Source: Streptomyces sp. OR43 (GTDB lineage: Bacteria; Actinomycetota; Actinomycetes; Streptomycetales; Streptomycetaceae). Taken from it: DNA of 64,000 nt. The stretch's first letter is position 1; every line of letters starts with the position of its first letter. The DNA is taken from contig NZ_RDBK01000043.1 of the NCBI RefSeq assembly GCF_008042275.1, forward strand, positions 2,568,914 to 2,632,913, read 5' to 3'. Shown here piece after piece: positions 33,418 to 41,543 of the stretch. The notes beneath the pieces were generated by a model that was not told the DNA's origin, made no database searches, and was given only the letters and a program-made list of their open reading frames with translations. Made by a program: the position numbers and the translations under genes.

Positions 33418-34476
33418 GTGAACCTCGCCTTCGTCGAGAGCCCGGTCCAGCTCCTGAACGTCCTGGAGTGGGCCTACACAGAGGGAGGCGGCGGACGGGT
33501 CGTCGCGGACGTCACCGTCGTCGTCCTCCCTCCGGTCGACCCGATGTCGCGCGGTCAGCTGCGCCGGATGGCGGAGCTGGCCCGCGACGAGGGCATCACC
33601 GTGCGCTGGCAGGAGGCGCGCGGCGACTCGGGGACGCCCCTGAAGTCGCTGCGCGCCCTGACCCGCCTCGTACGCAACGCCGACCACATCGTCATCGGGG
33701 ACCCGTTCTCCCGCTACGTCCAGCTCCTGCTCTCCCTGGTCCGGCCCCGCCGGCTCACCGTGGTCGACGACGGCACCGCCACCATGGAGTTCGTCGCCCT
33801 GCTGACCCGCGGCGAGCGCCTGGTGCGCTGGCACCGCCGCGGCGGCTCCGGCCCGCGCGACCTGGCCCTGGCCCCGGTCTCCGCGACCGCCCGCCGCCGG
33901 TTCACCCCGTCCGCCGTGCGCGAGGTCGAGCTCTTCACCGCGATGCCGGTGATCCCGCCGCCCGGCATCACCCTCATCCCCAACACCTTCTCCTGGACCC
34001 GCTCCCGCTTCGGGCCGCCGCTGCTCACCAAGGGCGCGGACCTGGTCGGCACCTCCCTGGTCGAGACCGGCGTGGTGGACCGCGAACCGTACCTGGAGGC
34101 GGTCGCGGCCCTGGCCCGTACGCACGGCGCCACCCGCTACTTCGCCCACCGCCGCGAGTCCACCGAGAAGCTCCACGCCCTGGAGGCGGTCACCGGCCTG
34201 GAGATCGTCCGCCCCGACCTCCCCCTGGAACTCATCGCCCGCCGCGGCCCCATCGGCCGCACGGTCCTGAGCTTCCCCTCCACGGTGGTCCACACCCTCC
34301 CGCTGGCCCTGGCCGGCACCGAGGTGAAGGTCGCGGTCTGCGACATCGCGCCGGAATGGCTCCGCGAAACGGCGTCCCCGAGGGCGCAGGGCTTCCTGGC
34401 CGGGGTCACGGAGACGGCCCGGGACGTCCAGCGGCTGGCGCCCTGGCGGGCTACGGCGGTGACTTCGGAGGCGTGA
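33418..34476 (+). CDS. polysialyltransferase-like glycosyltransferase
   Basis: A 352-residue protein beginning NLAFVESPVQLLNVLEWAY, the opening of the GT52/polysialyltransferase-related group. YFAHRRESTEKL is an HP-type motif, and VLSFPSTVVHTLPLALAGTEV carries the serine pair that binds CMP. It probably transfers the nonulosonic acid made by the two upstream genes. The GTG at 33418 lies 11 bases after the NeuB stop, so the three form one operon. Confidence 0.8.
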   Translation: MNLAFVESPVQLLNVLEWAYTEGGGGRVVADVTVVVLPPVDPMSRGQLRRMAELARDEGITVRWQEARGDSGTPLKSLRALTRLVRNADHIVIGDPFSRYVQLLLSLVRPRRLTVVDDGTATMEFVALLTRGERLVRWHRRGGSGPRDLALAPVSATARRRFTPSAVREVELFTAMPVIPPPGITLIPNTFSWTRSRFGPPLLTKGADLVGTSLVETGVVDREPYLEAVAALARTHGATRYFAHRRESTEKLHALEAVTGLEIVRPDLPLELIARRGPIGRTVLSFPSTVVHTLPLALAGTEVKVAVCDIAPEWLRETASPRAQGFLAGVTETARDVQRLAPWRATAVTSEA

Positions 34477-34500
34477 ACCGGCCGGGGAGGCCCGTCACGG

Positions 34501-34875
34501 TCAGACGGGCATGACCTGCACGTCGTAGGAGGGAATCCACTTGTCCCGGGTCAGGACGGTCATCCCCTCGGTCTGGGCCTGAGCGATCAGTATCCGGTCG
34601 AAGGGATCCCGGTGGTGCCCGGGAAGCCGACCCGCGCGTACGCCGTGTCCGGCGGTGATGGGCAGCGAGAGGAACTGGCTGTCCCGTACCCGTTCCGCCA
34701 GGTCAGCCGGCCCTTCCAGCTTTCCGAGGGACTGCTTGATCGCGATCTCCCAAGGTGTCACCGCGCTGACGAAGACCGACGGTTCCGTGTCCAGCAGGTG
34801 TTTGACCTCGTCGTTGAGCTCGGTGGAGTCGTCGAGCCACCACAGGACGACGTGGGTGTCGAGCAGTAGCTTCAT
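34501..34875 (-). CDS. vapC: PIN-domain toxin, VapC family
   Basis: A 124-residue PIN ribonuclease. Acidic residues are in place: LLLDTHVVLWWL (Asp6), TPWEIAIKQSLGK (Glu), RDPFDRILIAQAQ (two Asp) and LTRDKWI. The GxLxxP/AQA pattern suits the Sll0205-like subgroup. It probably cleaves RNA when freed from its antitoxin. Its ATG overlaps the antitoxin stop (TGATG at 34873-34877), so the two are co-translated. Confidence 0.87.
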   Translation of the reverse strand: MKLLLDTHVVLWWLDDSTELNDEVKHLLDTEPSVFVSAVTPWEIAIKQSLGKLEGPADLAERVRDSQFLSLPITAGHGVRAGRLPGHHRDPFDRILIAQAQTEGMTVLTRDKWIPSYDVQVMPV

Positions 34876-35117
34876 CAGCGCATCCCGAAGGCGTCGGCGA
34901 TGTCGTCCGGCAGTTCGTCGAAGTCATCGTTGATGCGGATCTGCCCCTGCAGCGAGCCGCGCCCGGTCCGCTTCACGCGGGCGCGCAGCGGCACTACCTT
35001 GGCCACCGGCTCTCCTGCCTTGGAGATCACTACCTCCTCACCGGTGGCCACCTGCTCCAGGATGCGCGAGAGGTGGGTCTTGGCCTCATGCACGTTGTAC
35101 TGACGAGCTGCTTCCAC
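34875..35117 (-). CDS. Phd/YefM-type antitoxin
   Basis: An 80-residue antitoxin. The N-terminal QYNVHEAKTHLSRILEQVATGEEVVISKAGEPVAKVVPL is the Phd/YefM DNA-binding fold, and the acidic C-terminus (INDDFDELPDDIADAFGMR) binds the toxin. It starts at GTG 35117 with GAGG upstream. It should repress its own operon through the repeats at 35146-35166. Confidence 0.87.
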   Translation of the reverse strand: MEAARQYNVHEAKTHLSRILEQVATGEEVVISKAGEPVAKVVPLRARVKRTGRGSLQGQIRINDDFDELPDDIADAFGMR

Positions 35118-35145
35118 GGCTGCCTCACAGGGAGCGGGTACGGGA

Positions 35146-35166
35146 GTGGACTAACCACTGGACTAA
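35146..35166. promoter_or_regulatory. toxin-antitoxin operator candidates
   Basis: Direct repeats TGGACTAA (35147-35154 and 35159-35166) are spaced 12 bases apart, and GTGG-N5-CCAC (35146-35158) forms a dyad over the first. They lie 28 bases upstream of the antitoxin start. Confidence 0.5.
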
Positions 35167-35352
35167 GCGTACTCCGCGACTCGCCGCCCCGCTCGACTCC
35201 CACGTCAGCGGCTGGTGCGGACACCGCCGGAGGGGCAGCCGCACCCTGGCAGGTCTCCCCTTCCGCCCCCGGGTTTCGCGGGGGCCGCGTCAGGGATGCC
35301 CCAGGGGCATCCCCGATAGCCGCCGATGGCGTCGGGAATCGATCATCGAGGC

Positions 35353-36039
35353 ATGCAGACACGGGAATTGACCAAGAATCAGCACAGCACCTCCGCCACG
35401 ACGGCGTTCCTCGCGGGCCCGGCCCTGATGGCCGGATACGGCGTGGTGCGGCTGATCGGACGGGCGGCCGGTGACTACGGGCCCGGGGTGTGGTGGTCGT
35501 TGGCGCACGTGCTGTTCCTGGCCGGAGTGCTCGCCTTCGTTCCGGTGTTCCTGAGCCTGCGGACGCCGGCCGGGGTGCGGGGCGGCAGACGGGCCGGCGT
35601 CCGGCTGGCCGCGGGAGCCGGACTGCTGGGGGCGGCCGCGGTGGCGGTGCAGGCGGTGATCGACCTGGTGGTCGGGTTCCTCGCGGCGGACGAGGACGCC
35701 ATGAGTGACCTGTTCGAGAAGGTGCAGGACGTGCCCGGTGTGATGCCCGCCGTCTACACGGTGGTGCCGATGCTGTTCTGGGTCGGGCTGCTGGCCCTCG
35801 TCACGCTGCTCGCGCTGTTCCGCCGGGGTCGGGTCCCGGGCTGGTCCCCGCTGCTGGTGCTCTCAGGGACCGTCATGATGGCCATGAGCCTGGACCTGCT
35901 GGCGGCCGGAGCCGTGTGCGTCGGGCTGGCGCTGTACCCGATGCGCCGGGGCTGGGGAGCTGACGGAACGGTGGAGCTTACCCACCGTGTCACAGCCTCA
36001 CACGCCGTGACCCAGTCATTTATTCGTCTATGTGGCTGA
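35353..36039 (+). CDS. membrane protein, unknown function
   Basis: A 228-residue protein with about six membrane helices (starting near residues 22, 46, 83, 140, 180 and 190) and a hydrophilic N-terminus rich in Thr, Gln and Ser. No motif was recognised. The ATG at 35353 follows CGAGG. The last 20 residues extend into an AT-richer region upstream of the amidohydrolase gene, so the end overlaps that gene's promoter area. Probably a stand-alone gene. Confidence 0.65.
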   Translation: MQTRELTKNQHSTSATTAFLAGPALMAGYGVVRLIGRAAGDYGPGVWWSLAHVLFLAGVLAFVPVFLSLRTPAGVRGGRRAGVRLAAGAGLLGAAAVAVQAVIDLVVGFLAADEDAMSDLFEKVQDVPGVMPAVYTVVPMLFWVGLLALVTLLALFRRGRVPGWSPLLVLSGTVMMAMSLDLLAAGAVCVGLALYPMRRGWGADGTVELTHRVTASHAVTQSFIRLCG

Positions 36040-36091
36040 ACTTTTCTTGTTTCATGGTCAGTTGGAGAGGGAAGGGCCTTACCCTTCACCA

Positions 36092-37330
36092 GTGAACCAC
36101 TCGACGCCCCGCGATTGTGAAGCCCGGCCGCTCACGGCAGAGGCCCTGCCCGGCACGCTGCCCGAAGCGCTGCGCGCCGAGCTCGTCGCCTTCCGCCGCG
36201 ATCTGCACATGCACCCCGAGCTCGGCAACCAGGAGTTCCGCACCACCGCGGCCATCAAGGCCCGGCTGGAGCAGGCGGGCCTCCGGCCGCAGGTGCTCGC
36301 CTCCGGGACGGGCCTCCTGTGCGACGTCGGGACGCGGAGCGAGGCGACGCGGCCCATGCTGGCGCTGCGGGCCGACATCGACGGGCTGCCGATCCCGGAC
36401 ACCAAGGCGGGCGTCCCGTACCGCTCCACCGTGCCCGACCGGGCGCACGCCTGCGGGCACGACGTGCACACCACCACCGTCCTCGGCGCCGGACTCGTGC
36501 TCGCCGAGCTCGACCGGCAGGGGCTGCTGCCCAACCCGGTGCGGCTGATCTTCCAGCCGGCCGAGGAGGTGCTGCCCGGCGGAGCGCCCGACGCGATCGA
36601 GTCGGGCGTGCTGGAGGGCGTCGGCCGGATCATCGGGGTGCACTGCGACCCGAAGGTCGACGTGGGCCGGATCGGGCTGCGGGTCGGGGCCATCACCTCC
36701 GCCTGCGACCGCCTGGAGCTGTCCCTGGACGGCCCCGGCGGCCACACCGCCCGCCCGCACCTGACCACGGACCTGGTCACCGCCGCCGCCAAGGTCGCCA
36801 CCGAGGTGCCCGCGCTGCTGGCCCGCCGGGCCGACGCCCGGGCCGGGCTCGCCGTGACCTGGGGACGGCTGGAGACCGGTCACGCGTGCAACGTGATCCC
36901 GCAACACGCCGAGATGTCCGGCACGGTTCGCTGCCTGGACCTGGCGGCCTGGCGCGACGCACCGGACCTGGTGCACGCGGCCATCGACGAGGTGGCCGGA
37001 ATGTACGGCGCCAAGACGGTGATCAACTACATCCGGGGCGTCCCGCCCGTGGTCAACGACGCGGCCGCGATCGATCTGCTCGGCAGCGCGATGACCGCCC
37101 GCCGCGGTTCGTATGCAATCGAGGACACCGAACAGAGCCTGGGCGGGGAGGACTTCTCCTGGTACCTGGAACACGTCCCGGGAGCGATGGCGCGCCTCGG
37201 AGTGCGTACGCCCGGCGACACGCGCGGGCTCGACCTGCACCGGGGCAACTTCGACGCGGACGAGGAGGCGATCACCGTCGGGGTGGAGCTCTTCACCGCT
37301 TCGGCGCTGCTCCACGGCAACCATCCGTAG
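36092..37330 (+). CDS. M20 family amidohydrolase
   Basis: A 412-residue M20D metallopeptidase/amidohydrolase. Metal and catalytic motifs are FRRDLHMHPELGNQEFRT, LALRADIDGLPI, AHACGHDVHTTTVLGA, IFQPAEEVLPGGA and, at the end, LGGEDFSWYLEHVPGA. Members remove acyl or amino acids from amides such as hippurate or N-acyl amino acids; the substrate is not readable. The GTG at 36092 was taken because TACCCT ends six bases upstream and no ribosome site is close, so a leaderless mRNA is likely. It precedes the nucleoside-uptake operon but has no evident link. Confidence 0.87.
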   Translation: MNHSTPRDCEARPLTAEALPGTLPEALRAELVAFRRDLHMHPELGNQEFRTTAAIKARLEQAGLRPQVLASGTGLLCDVGTRSEATRPMLALRADIDGLPIPDTKAGVPYRSTVPDRAHACGHDVHTTTVLGAGLVLAELDRQGLLPNPVRLIFQPAEEVLPGGAPDAIESGVLEGVGRIIGVHCDPKVDVGRIGLRVGAITSACDRLELSLDGPGGHTARPHLTTDLVTAAAKVATEVPALLARRADARAGLAVTWGRLETGHACNVIPQHAEMSGTVRCLDLAAWRDAPDLVHAAIDEVAGMYGAKTVINYIRGVPPVVNDAAAIDLLGSAMTARRGSYAIEDTEQSLGGEDFSWYLEHVPGAMARLGVRTPGDTRGLDLHRGNFDADEEAITVGVELFTASALLHGNHP

Positions 37331-37395
37331 CCGTACAGGCCGCCCCCGGTTCACGACGATCCGATAACGGCTGCCGTACAGGTCATTATCTGACA

Positions 37396-37409
37396 TCTAC
37401 GCGCGTTAC
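37396..37409. promoter_or_regulatory. regulon palindrome upstream of BMP gene
   Basis: TCTACGCGCGTTAC matches the first 11 of 14 bases of TCTACGCGCGTAGA, 59 bases before the lipoprotein start, and overlaps a possible -10 (TACGAT, 37407-37412). Confidence 0.5.
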
Positions 37410-37468
37410 GATCGCGGCGAAACCAGCGCCGGAAGAGGCGCTTCGGTCAGGTTTGAAGGAGCCTTCCC

Positions 37469-38521
37469 TTGCGCCGGATCACTAGGATTGCCGCTGTGGG
37501 CGTCATGTCCGCGGCACTCGCACTCAGCGTTACCGCGTGTGGTGACTCGTCCTCCTCGTCGGGCAGCGGCTCGGACTCGAAGGACAAGAAGACCGCCCTC
37601 GCGTACGACATCGGCGGCCGCGGCGACCAGTCGTTCAACGACGCCGCGTACGCGGGTCTGGCCAAGGCGGAGAAGGACCTCGGGGTCAAGGGCACCGAGG
37701 CCGAGCCCTCCGACGGCGAGTCGGACGCGGACAAGGTCCAGCGCCTCACGTCCCTGGCCCGTGCCGGGAACAACCCGGTCATCGGTGTCGGCTTCGCCTA
37801 CGCGCCCGCCATCAAGAAGGTCGCGCCGAAGTTCCCGAAGGTCACCTTCGGCATCATCGACGACGCCTCGGTGACCGGCCCCAACATCGCCAACATCGTC
37901 TTCAACGAGGAGCAGGGCTCCTACCTCGCGGGTGTCGCCGCCGCCAAGGTCACCAAGACCAAGACGGTCGGCTTCATCGGTGGTGTCGAGACCCCGCTGA
38001 TCAAGAAGTTCGAGGCCGGCTTCACCCAGGGCGTCAAGGACACCAACTCCGCGGTCAAGGTGATCCCCCAGTACCTGACCCAGCCCCCGAACTTCGACGG
38101 CTTCTCCAAGCCCGACCTCGGCAAGGCCGCGGCCCAGGGCCAGCTCGACAAGGGCGCCGACGTGGTCTACTCGGCGGCCGGTCTGGCCGGTTCCGGTGCG
38201 ATCGAGGCCGTCTCCAAGGCCGGCAAGTGGAACATCGGCGTCGACTCCGACCAGTACAACCAGAAGGGTCTCGCCGCCTACAAGGAGTCCATCCTGACCT
38301 CGGTCACGAAGGACGTCGAGGACTCGGTCTTCAACCTGATCAAGTCCGTCGTGGACGGCAAGCCCGAGACCGGTGAGATCCGCTACGGCCTCGACAAGGA
38401 CGGCGTCGGCCTGGCCATGTCGAACCCGAAGTTCACCGCGATGACCGACGTCATCGCCGCCGTGGACAAGGCCAAGAAGGAAATCATCGACGGCAAGATC
38501 ACCGTCAAGACCGCCCCGTAA
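37469..38521 (+). CDS. BMP-family nucleoside-binding lipoprotein
   Basis: A 350-residue solute-binding lipoprotein of the BMP (PnrA/YufN) family, which captures nucleosides for the ABC importer encoded downstream. Lipobox LSVTACGDS (Cys24) is followed by a Ser/Lys linker and the BMP domain: ALAYDIGGRGDQSFNDAAYAG, NPVIGVGFAYAPAIKKVA, FNEEQGSYLAGVAAA and VGFIGGVETPLIKKFEAGF. The TTG start at 37469 is supported by AAGGAG eight bases upstream. A strong hairpin right after its stop explains how the binding protein can be made in excess over the transporter. Confidence 0.92.
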   Translation: MRRITRIAAVGVMSAALALSVTACGDSSSSSGSGSDSKDKKTALAYDIGGRGDQSFNDAAYAGLAKAEKDLGVKGTEAEPSDGESDADKVQRLTSLARAGNNPVIGVGFAYAPAIKKVAPKFPKVTFGIIDDASVTGPNIANIVFNEEQGSYLAGVAAAKVTKTKTVGFIGGVETPLIKKFEAGFTQGVKDTNSAVKVIPQYLTQPPNFDGFSKPDLGKAAAQGQLDKGADVVYSAAGLAGSGAIEAVSKAGKWNIGVDSDQYNQKGLAAYKESILTSVTKDVEDSVFNLIKSVVDGKPETGEIRYGLDKDGVGLAMSNPKFTAMTDVIAAVDKAKKEIIDGKITVKTAP

Positions 38522-38545
38522 CGACCCCGGTCGTACGGCTGGATT

Positions 38546-38590
38546 CCCGTGGGCCCGGAGCACGCAGCATCGCTGCTCCGGGCCCACGGG
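38546..38590 (+). terminator. strong hairpin, 17-bp perfect stem
   Basis: Arms 38546-38562 and 38574-38590 pair perfectly around an 11-base loop, 24 bases after the BMP stop. It either ends the transcript or limits read-through into the ABC genes. Confidence 0.8.
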
Positions 38591-38630
38591 GTACTCCCCG
38601 AAGTGGTTCCGCCCGTTGCAGTGCTCTCCC

Positions 38631-38651
38631 GGACAGGCCCAGGGCCTGTCC
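38631..38651. repeat. 21-base palindrome
   Basis: GGACAGGCCC and GGGCCTGTCC flank a single A. It could be an operator or a second short hairpin; nothing assigns it. Confidence 0.4.
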
Positions 38652-38689
38652 CGGAACTCCGGCGTTCCGGCCGCGCTGCGCGCATGCGT

Positions 38690-38721
38690 TTGACGATTCG
38701 GCAACGCTACGCGTGTAGACA
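38690..38721 (+). promoter_or_regulatory. promoter with regulon palindrome before ABC genes
   Basis: GCTACGCGTGTAGA (38706-38719) matches TCTACGCGCGTAGA at 12 of 14 positions. TTGACG (38690-38695) lies 18 bases before TGTAGA (38714-38719), so the palindrome would sit between -35 and -10 of a separate promoter for the ATPase and permease genes. Confidence 0.55.
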
Positions 38722-38865
38722 GCCCTCAGGCGCGATAACTTCACCCCGCCCCCCAGGGGCTGTCCGACCATCCCGCGTGGGCGACCGCCCACTGGTCCAC
38801 GTGGAACAGTCAGTCATCCCCTGCCCCTCCGCCTCCCGCTCCTGTCCGGCCAAGGAGAGTGCGTC

Positions 38866-40425
38866 ATCAACGCGTCCAGCAGCCCCCCTGCCGTAGAACT
38901 GCACGGCATCACCAAGCGTTTCCCCGGCGTCGTCGCCAACCACGACATCGGCATCACCGTCCGCAAGGGCACGGTCCACGCCCTCGTCGGCGAGAACGGT
39001 GCCGGCAAGTCCACCCTGATGAAGATCCTCTACGGCATGCAGAAGCCGGACGAGGGCACCATCGCGGTGGACGGCGAGCAGGTCTCGTTCGGCAATCCAG
39101 GTGACGCCATCGCGCGCGGCATCGGCATGGTGCACCAGCACTTCATGCTCGCCGACAACTTCACCGTCCTGGAGAACGTCGTCCTCGGCGGCGAGAAGCT
39201 GCACGGCATCGGCTCCGCCGCACGCAGGAAGATCCAGGAGATCTCCGACGCGTACGGTCTGGGAGTCCGGCCCGACGCGCTCGTCGAGAACCTCGGGGTC
39301 GCCGACCGGCAGCGTGTGGAGATCCTCAAGGTCCTCTACCGCGGCGCCCGCATCCTCATCCTGGACGAGCCGACGGCGGTGCTCGTCCCGCAGGAGGTGG
39401 ACGCGCTCTTCGCGAACCTCCGCGAGCTCAAGGCCGAGGGCCTCACCGTCATCTTCATCTCGCACAAGCTCGGCGAGGTCCTGTCGGTCGCCGACGACAT
39501 CACGGTGATCCGGCGCGGTACGACGGTGGGCACCGCCGACCCGGCCCACACCACGACCAAGCAGCTCGCCGAGCTCATGGTCGGCAGCGAACTGCCGTCG
39601 CCCGAGACCCGCGAGTCCACGGTGACGGACGAGCCGATGCTGCGCGTCGAGGGGCTGTCCCTCACCATGACGGACCCGGACGGAGTCGTCCGCGACGTCC
39701 TGTCCGACGTCGGCTTCACCATCCACAAGGGCGAGATCCTCGGCATCGCGGGTGTCGAGGGCAACGGCCAGACCGAGCTGATCGACGCGCTGATCGGGAT
39801 GAAGTCCGCGGACAGCGGAGTGATCACCCTGGGCGACGAGGACATCTCCCGCGTGCCCACCCGCAAGCGGCGCGAGAGCGGCATCGGCTACATCCCGGAG
39901 GACCGGCACCGGCACGGAGTCCTGCTGGACGCCCCGCTCTGGGAGAACCGCATCCTCGGCCACGTCACCGAGAAGCCCAACAGCCGCGGCTTCCTGCTGG
40001 ACCCGAAGGCGGCCCGCCAGGACACCGTGCGGATCGTGCGCGAGTACGACGTCCGCACCCCCGGCATCGAGGTCACGGCCGCCTCCCTCTCCGGCGGCAA
40101 CCAGCAGAAGCTGATCGTCGGCCGCGAGATGAGCCACGCGCCGAAGCTCCTGATCGCCGCCCACCCCACCCGCGGCGTGGACGTCGGCGCGCAGGCGCAG
40201 ATCTGGGACCAGATCCGCGACGCCCGCCGCGAAGGACTCGCCGTCCTGCTCATCTCGGCGGACCTGGACGAGCTCATCGGGCTCTCCGACACCCTGCGCG
40301 TCATGTACCGCGGACAGCTCGTCGCGGACGCCGACCCCGCGACCATCACCCCCGAGGAACTGGGCTCGGCCATGACCGGTGCCGCCGCAGGTCACCTCGA
40401 AGCAGCACCGGAGGACGAGGCCTGA
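38866..40425 (+). CDS. ABC transporter ATPase for nucleosides, probable ATC start
   Basis: A 519-residue fusion of two ABC cassettes (RbsA/YufO type). Cassette 1 has GENGAGKS (residues 42-49), MVHQHFMLADNFTVLENV and ILILDEPTAVL. Cassette 2 has GVEGNGQTEL, LSGGNQQKLIVGRE and LLIAAHPTRGVD. Homology to the family begins at about residue 10 (VELHGITKRFPGVVANHDI), but no ATG, GTG or TTG lies in frame until the internal ATG at 39019. AAGGAG at 38852-38857 points to ATC at 38866, an unusual start; a sequencing error is the alternative. It overlaps the next gene by TGATG. Confidence 0.88.
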   Translation: MNASSSPPAVELHGITKRFPGVVANHDIGITVRKGTVHALVGENGAGKSTLMKILYGMQKPDEGTIAVDGEQVSFGNPGDAIARGIGMVHQHFMLADNFTVLENVVLGGEKLHGIGSAARRKIQEISDAYGLGVRPDALVENLGVADRQRVEILKVLYRGARILILDEPTAVLVPQEVDALFANLRELKAEGLTVIFISHKLGEVLSVADDITVIRRGTTVGTADPAHTTTKQLAELMVGSELPSPETRESTVTDEPMLRVEGLSLTMTDPDGVVRDVLSDVGFTIHKGEILGIAGVEGNGQTELIDALIGMKSADSGVITLGDEDISRVPTRKRRESGIGYIPEDRHRHGVLLDAPLWENRILGHVTEKPNSRGFLLDPKAARQDTVRIVREYDVRTPGIEVTAASLSGGNQQKLIVGREMSHAPKLLIAAHPTRGVDVGAQAQIWDQIRDARREGLAVLLISADLDELIGLSDTLRVMYRGQLVADADPATITPEELGSAMTGAAAGHLEAAPEDEA

Positions 40426-41543
40426 TGAAGAAACTCGACAAGGACCGGCTGATCCTCGGCTTCGCCGGGCCGGCACTCGCCCTGGTCGTCGCCTTCGCGC
40501 TCAGCACCCTGGTGCTGTTCGTGTCGAACCGCGACCCCTTCGAGCTGTACCGGCTGCTGTTCGAGCAGGCGTCGTACTCCGACGTACAGGTACTGATCAT
40601 CAACCAGGCCGGTACGTACTACCTCGCCGCTCTCGCGGTCGCGGTCGGCTTCCGGATGAACCTCTTCAACATCGGCGTGGACGGCCAGTACCGCCTCGCG
40701 GCGATGATGGCCGCCCTCGTCGGCGCGAGCGTCGACCTTCCCGGACCGTTCCAGATCGCCCTGATCGTCATCGTGGCGATGCTGGTGGGCGCGTTCTGGG
40801 CAGGCATCGCGGGCATCCTCAAGACGACCCGGGGAGTGAGCGAGGTCGTCTCGACGATCATGCTCAACTCCATCGCGACCTCCCTGATCGCCTGGCTGAT
40901 CCTGCCGAAGAACTTCGGCGACCAGGCTGCGGGATCCAACAACCTCACGACGGGCGACATCGCCGAGTCCGGCTGGTTCCCGGGACTGTCGCTCGGCCCC
41001 GAGTCCGGAGAGATCTACGGCTTCACCTTCGTCGCCGCCGGCTGCGGCCTCGTGTACTGGTTCGTCCTCAACCGCACCCGCTTCGGCTTCGACCTGCGGG
41101 CCACCGGCGCCAGCGAGAGCGCCGCCCAGGCCTCCGGTGTGGACGCCAAGAAGATGATCCTCACCTCCATGCTGATCTCCGGCGCGGTCGCCGGTCTGGC
41201 GGGCATGCCGACGCTGCTCGGCGACACCCACACGTACAGCCTCGACTTCCCGGTCGGCATCGGCTTCACCGGCATCACCATCGCCCTGCTCGGCCGCAAC
41301 CACCCCGTGGGCATCGCGCTCAGCGCCCTGCTGATCGCGTTCCTCGACAAGGCGTCCTCCCCGCTCGACCAGTTCGGGTTCGAGAAGGAGATCGCCACGA
41401 TCATGCAGGGCCTGATCGTGATCTCCGTCGTCATCAGCTACGAGCTGGTCCGTCGTTACGGGACCCGCCGTCAGCAGCAGAAGGTCGGCGAAGAGCTCGC
41501 CGCCGGCCACGCCCTCACGACCGAGAAGGAGGCGGCCCTGTGA
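40425..41543 (+). CDS. nucleoside ABC transporter permease (YufP-like)
   Basis: A 372-residue permease of the branched-chain/ribose transporter superfamily, as used by BMP-linked importers. About eight to ten helices; landmarks are AVAVGFRMNLFNIGVDGQYRLAAMMA, LKTTRGVSEVVSTIMLN, and the coupling loop with GFDLRATGASESAAQASGVDAKKMI. The charged C-terminus (RRYGTRRQQQKVGEEL) is cytoplasmic. The ATG at 40425 overlaps the ATPase stop, and its own stop overlaps the next permease start. Confidence 0.92.
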   Translation: MKKLDKDRLILGFAGPALALVVAFALSTLVLFVSNRDPFELYRLLFEQASYSDVQVLIINQAGTYYLAALAVAVGFRMNLFNIGVDGQYRLAAMMAALVGASVDLPGPFQIALIVIVAMLVGAFWAGIAGILKTTRGVSEVVSTIMLNSIATSLIAWLILPKNFGDQAAGSNNLTTGDIAESGWFPGLSLGPESGEIYGFTFVAAGCGLVYWFVLNRTRFGFDLRATGASESAAQASGVDAKKMILTSMLISGAVAGLAGMPTLLGDTHTYSLDFPVGIGFTGITIALLGRNHPVGIALSALLIAFLDKASSPLDQFGFEKEIATIMQGLIVISVVISYELVRRYGTRRQQQKVGEELAAGHALTTEKEAAL

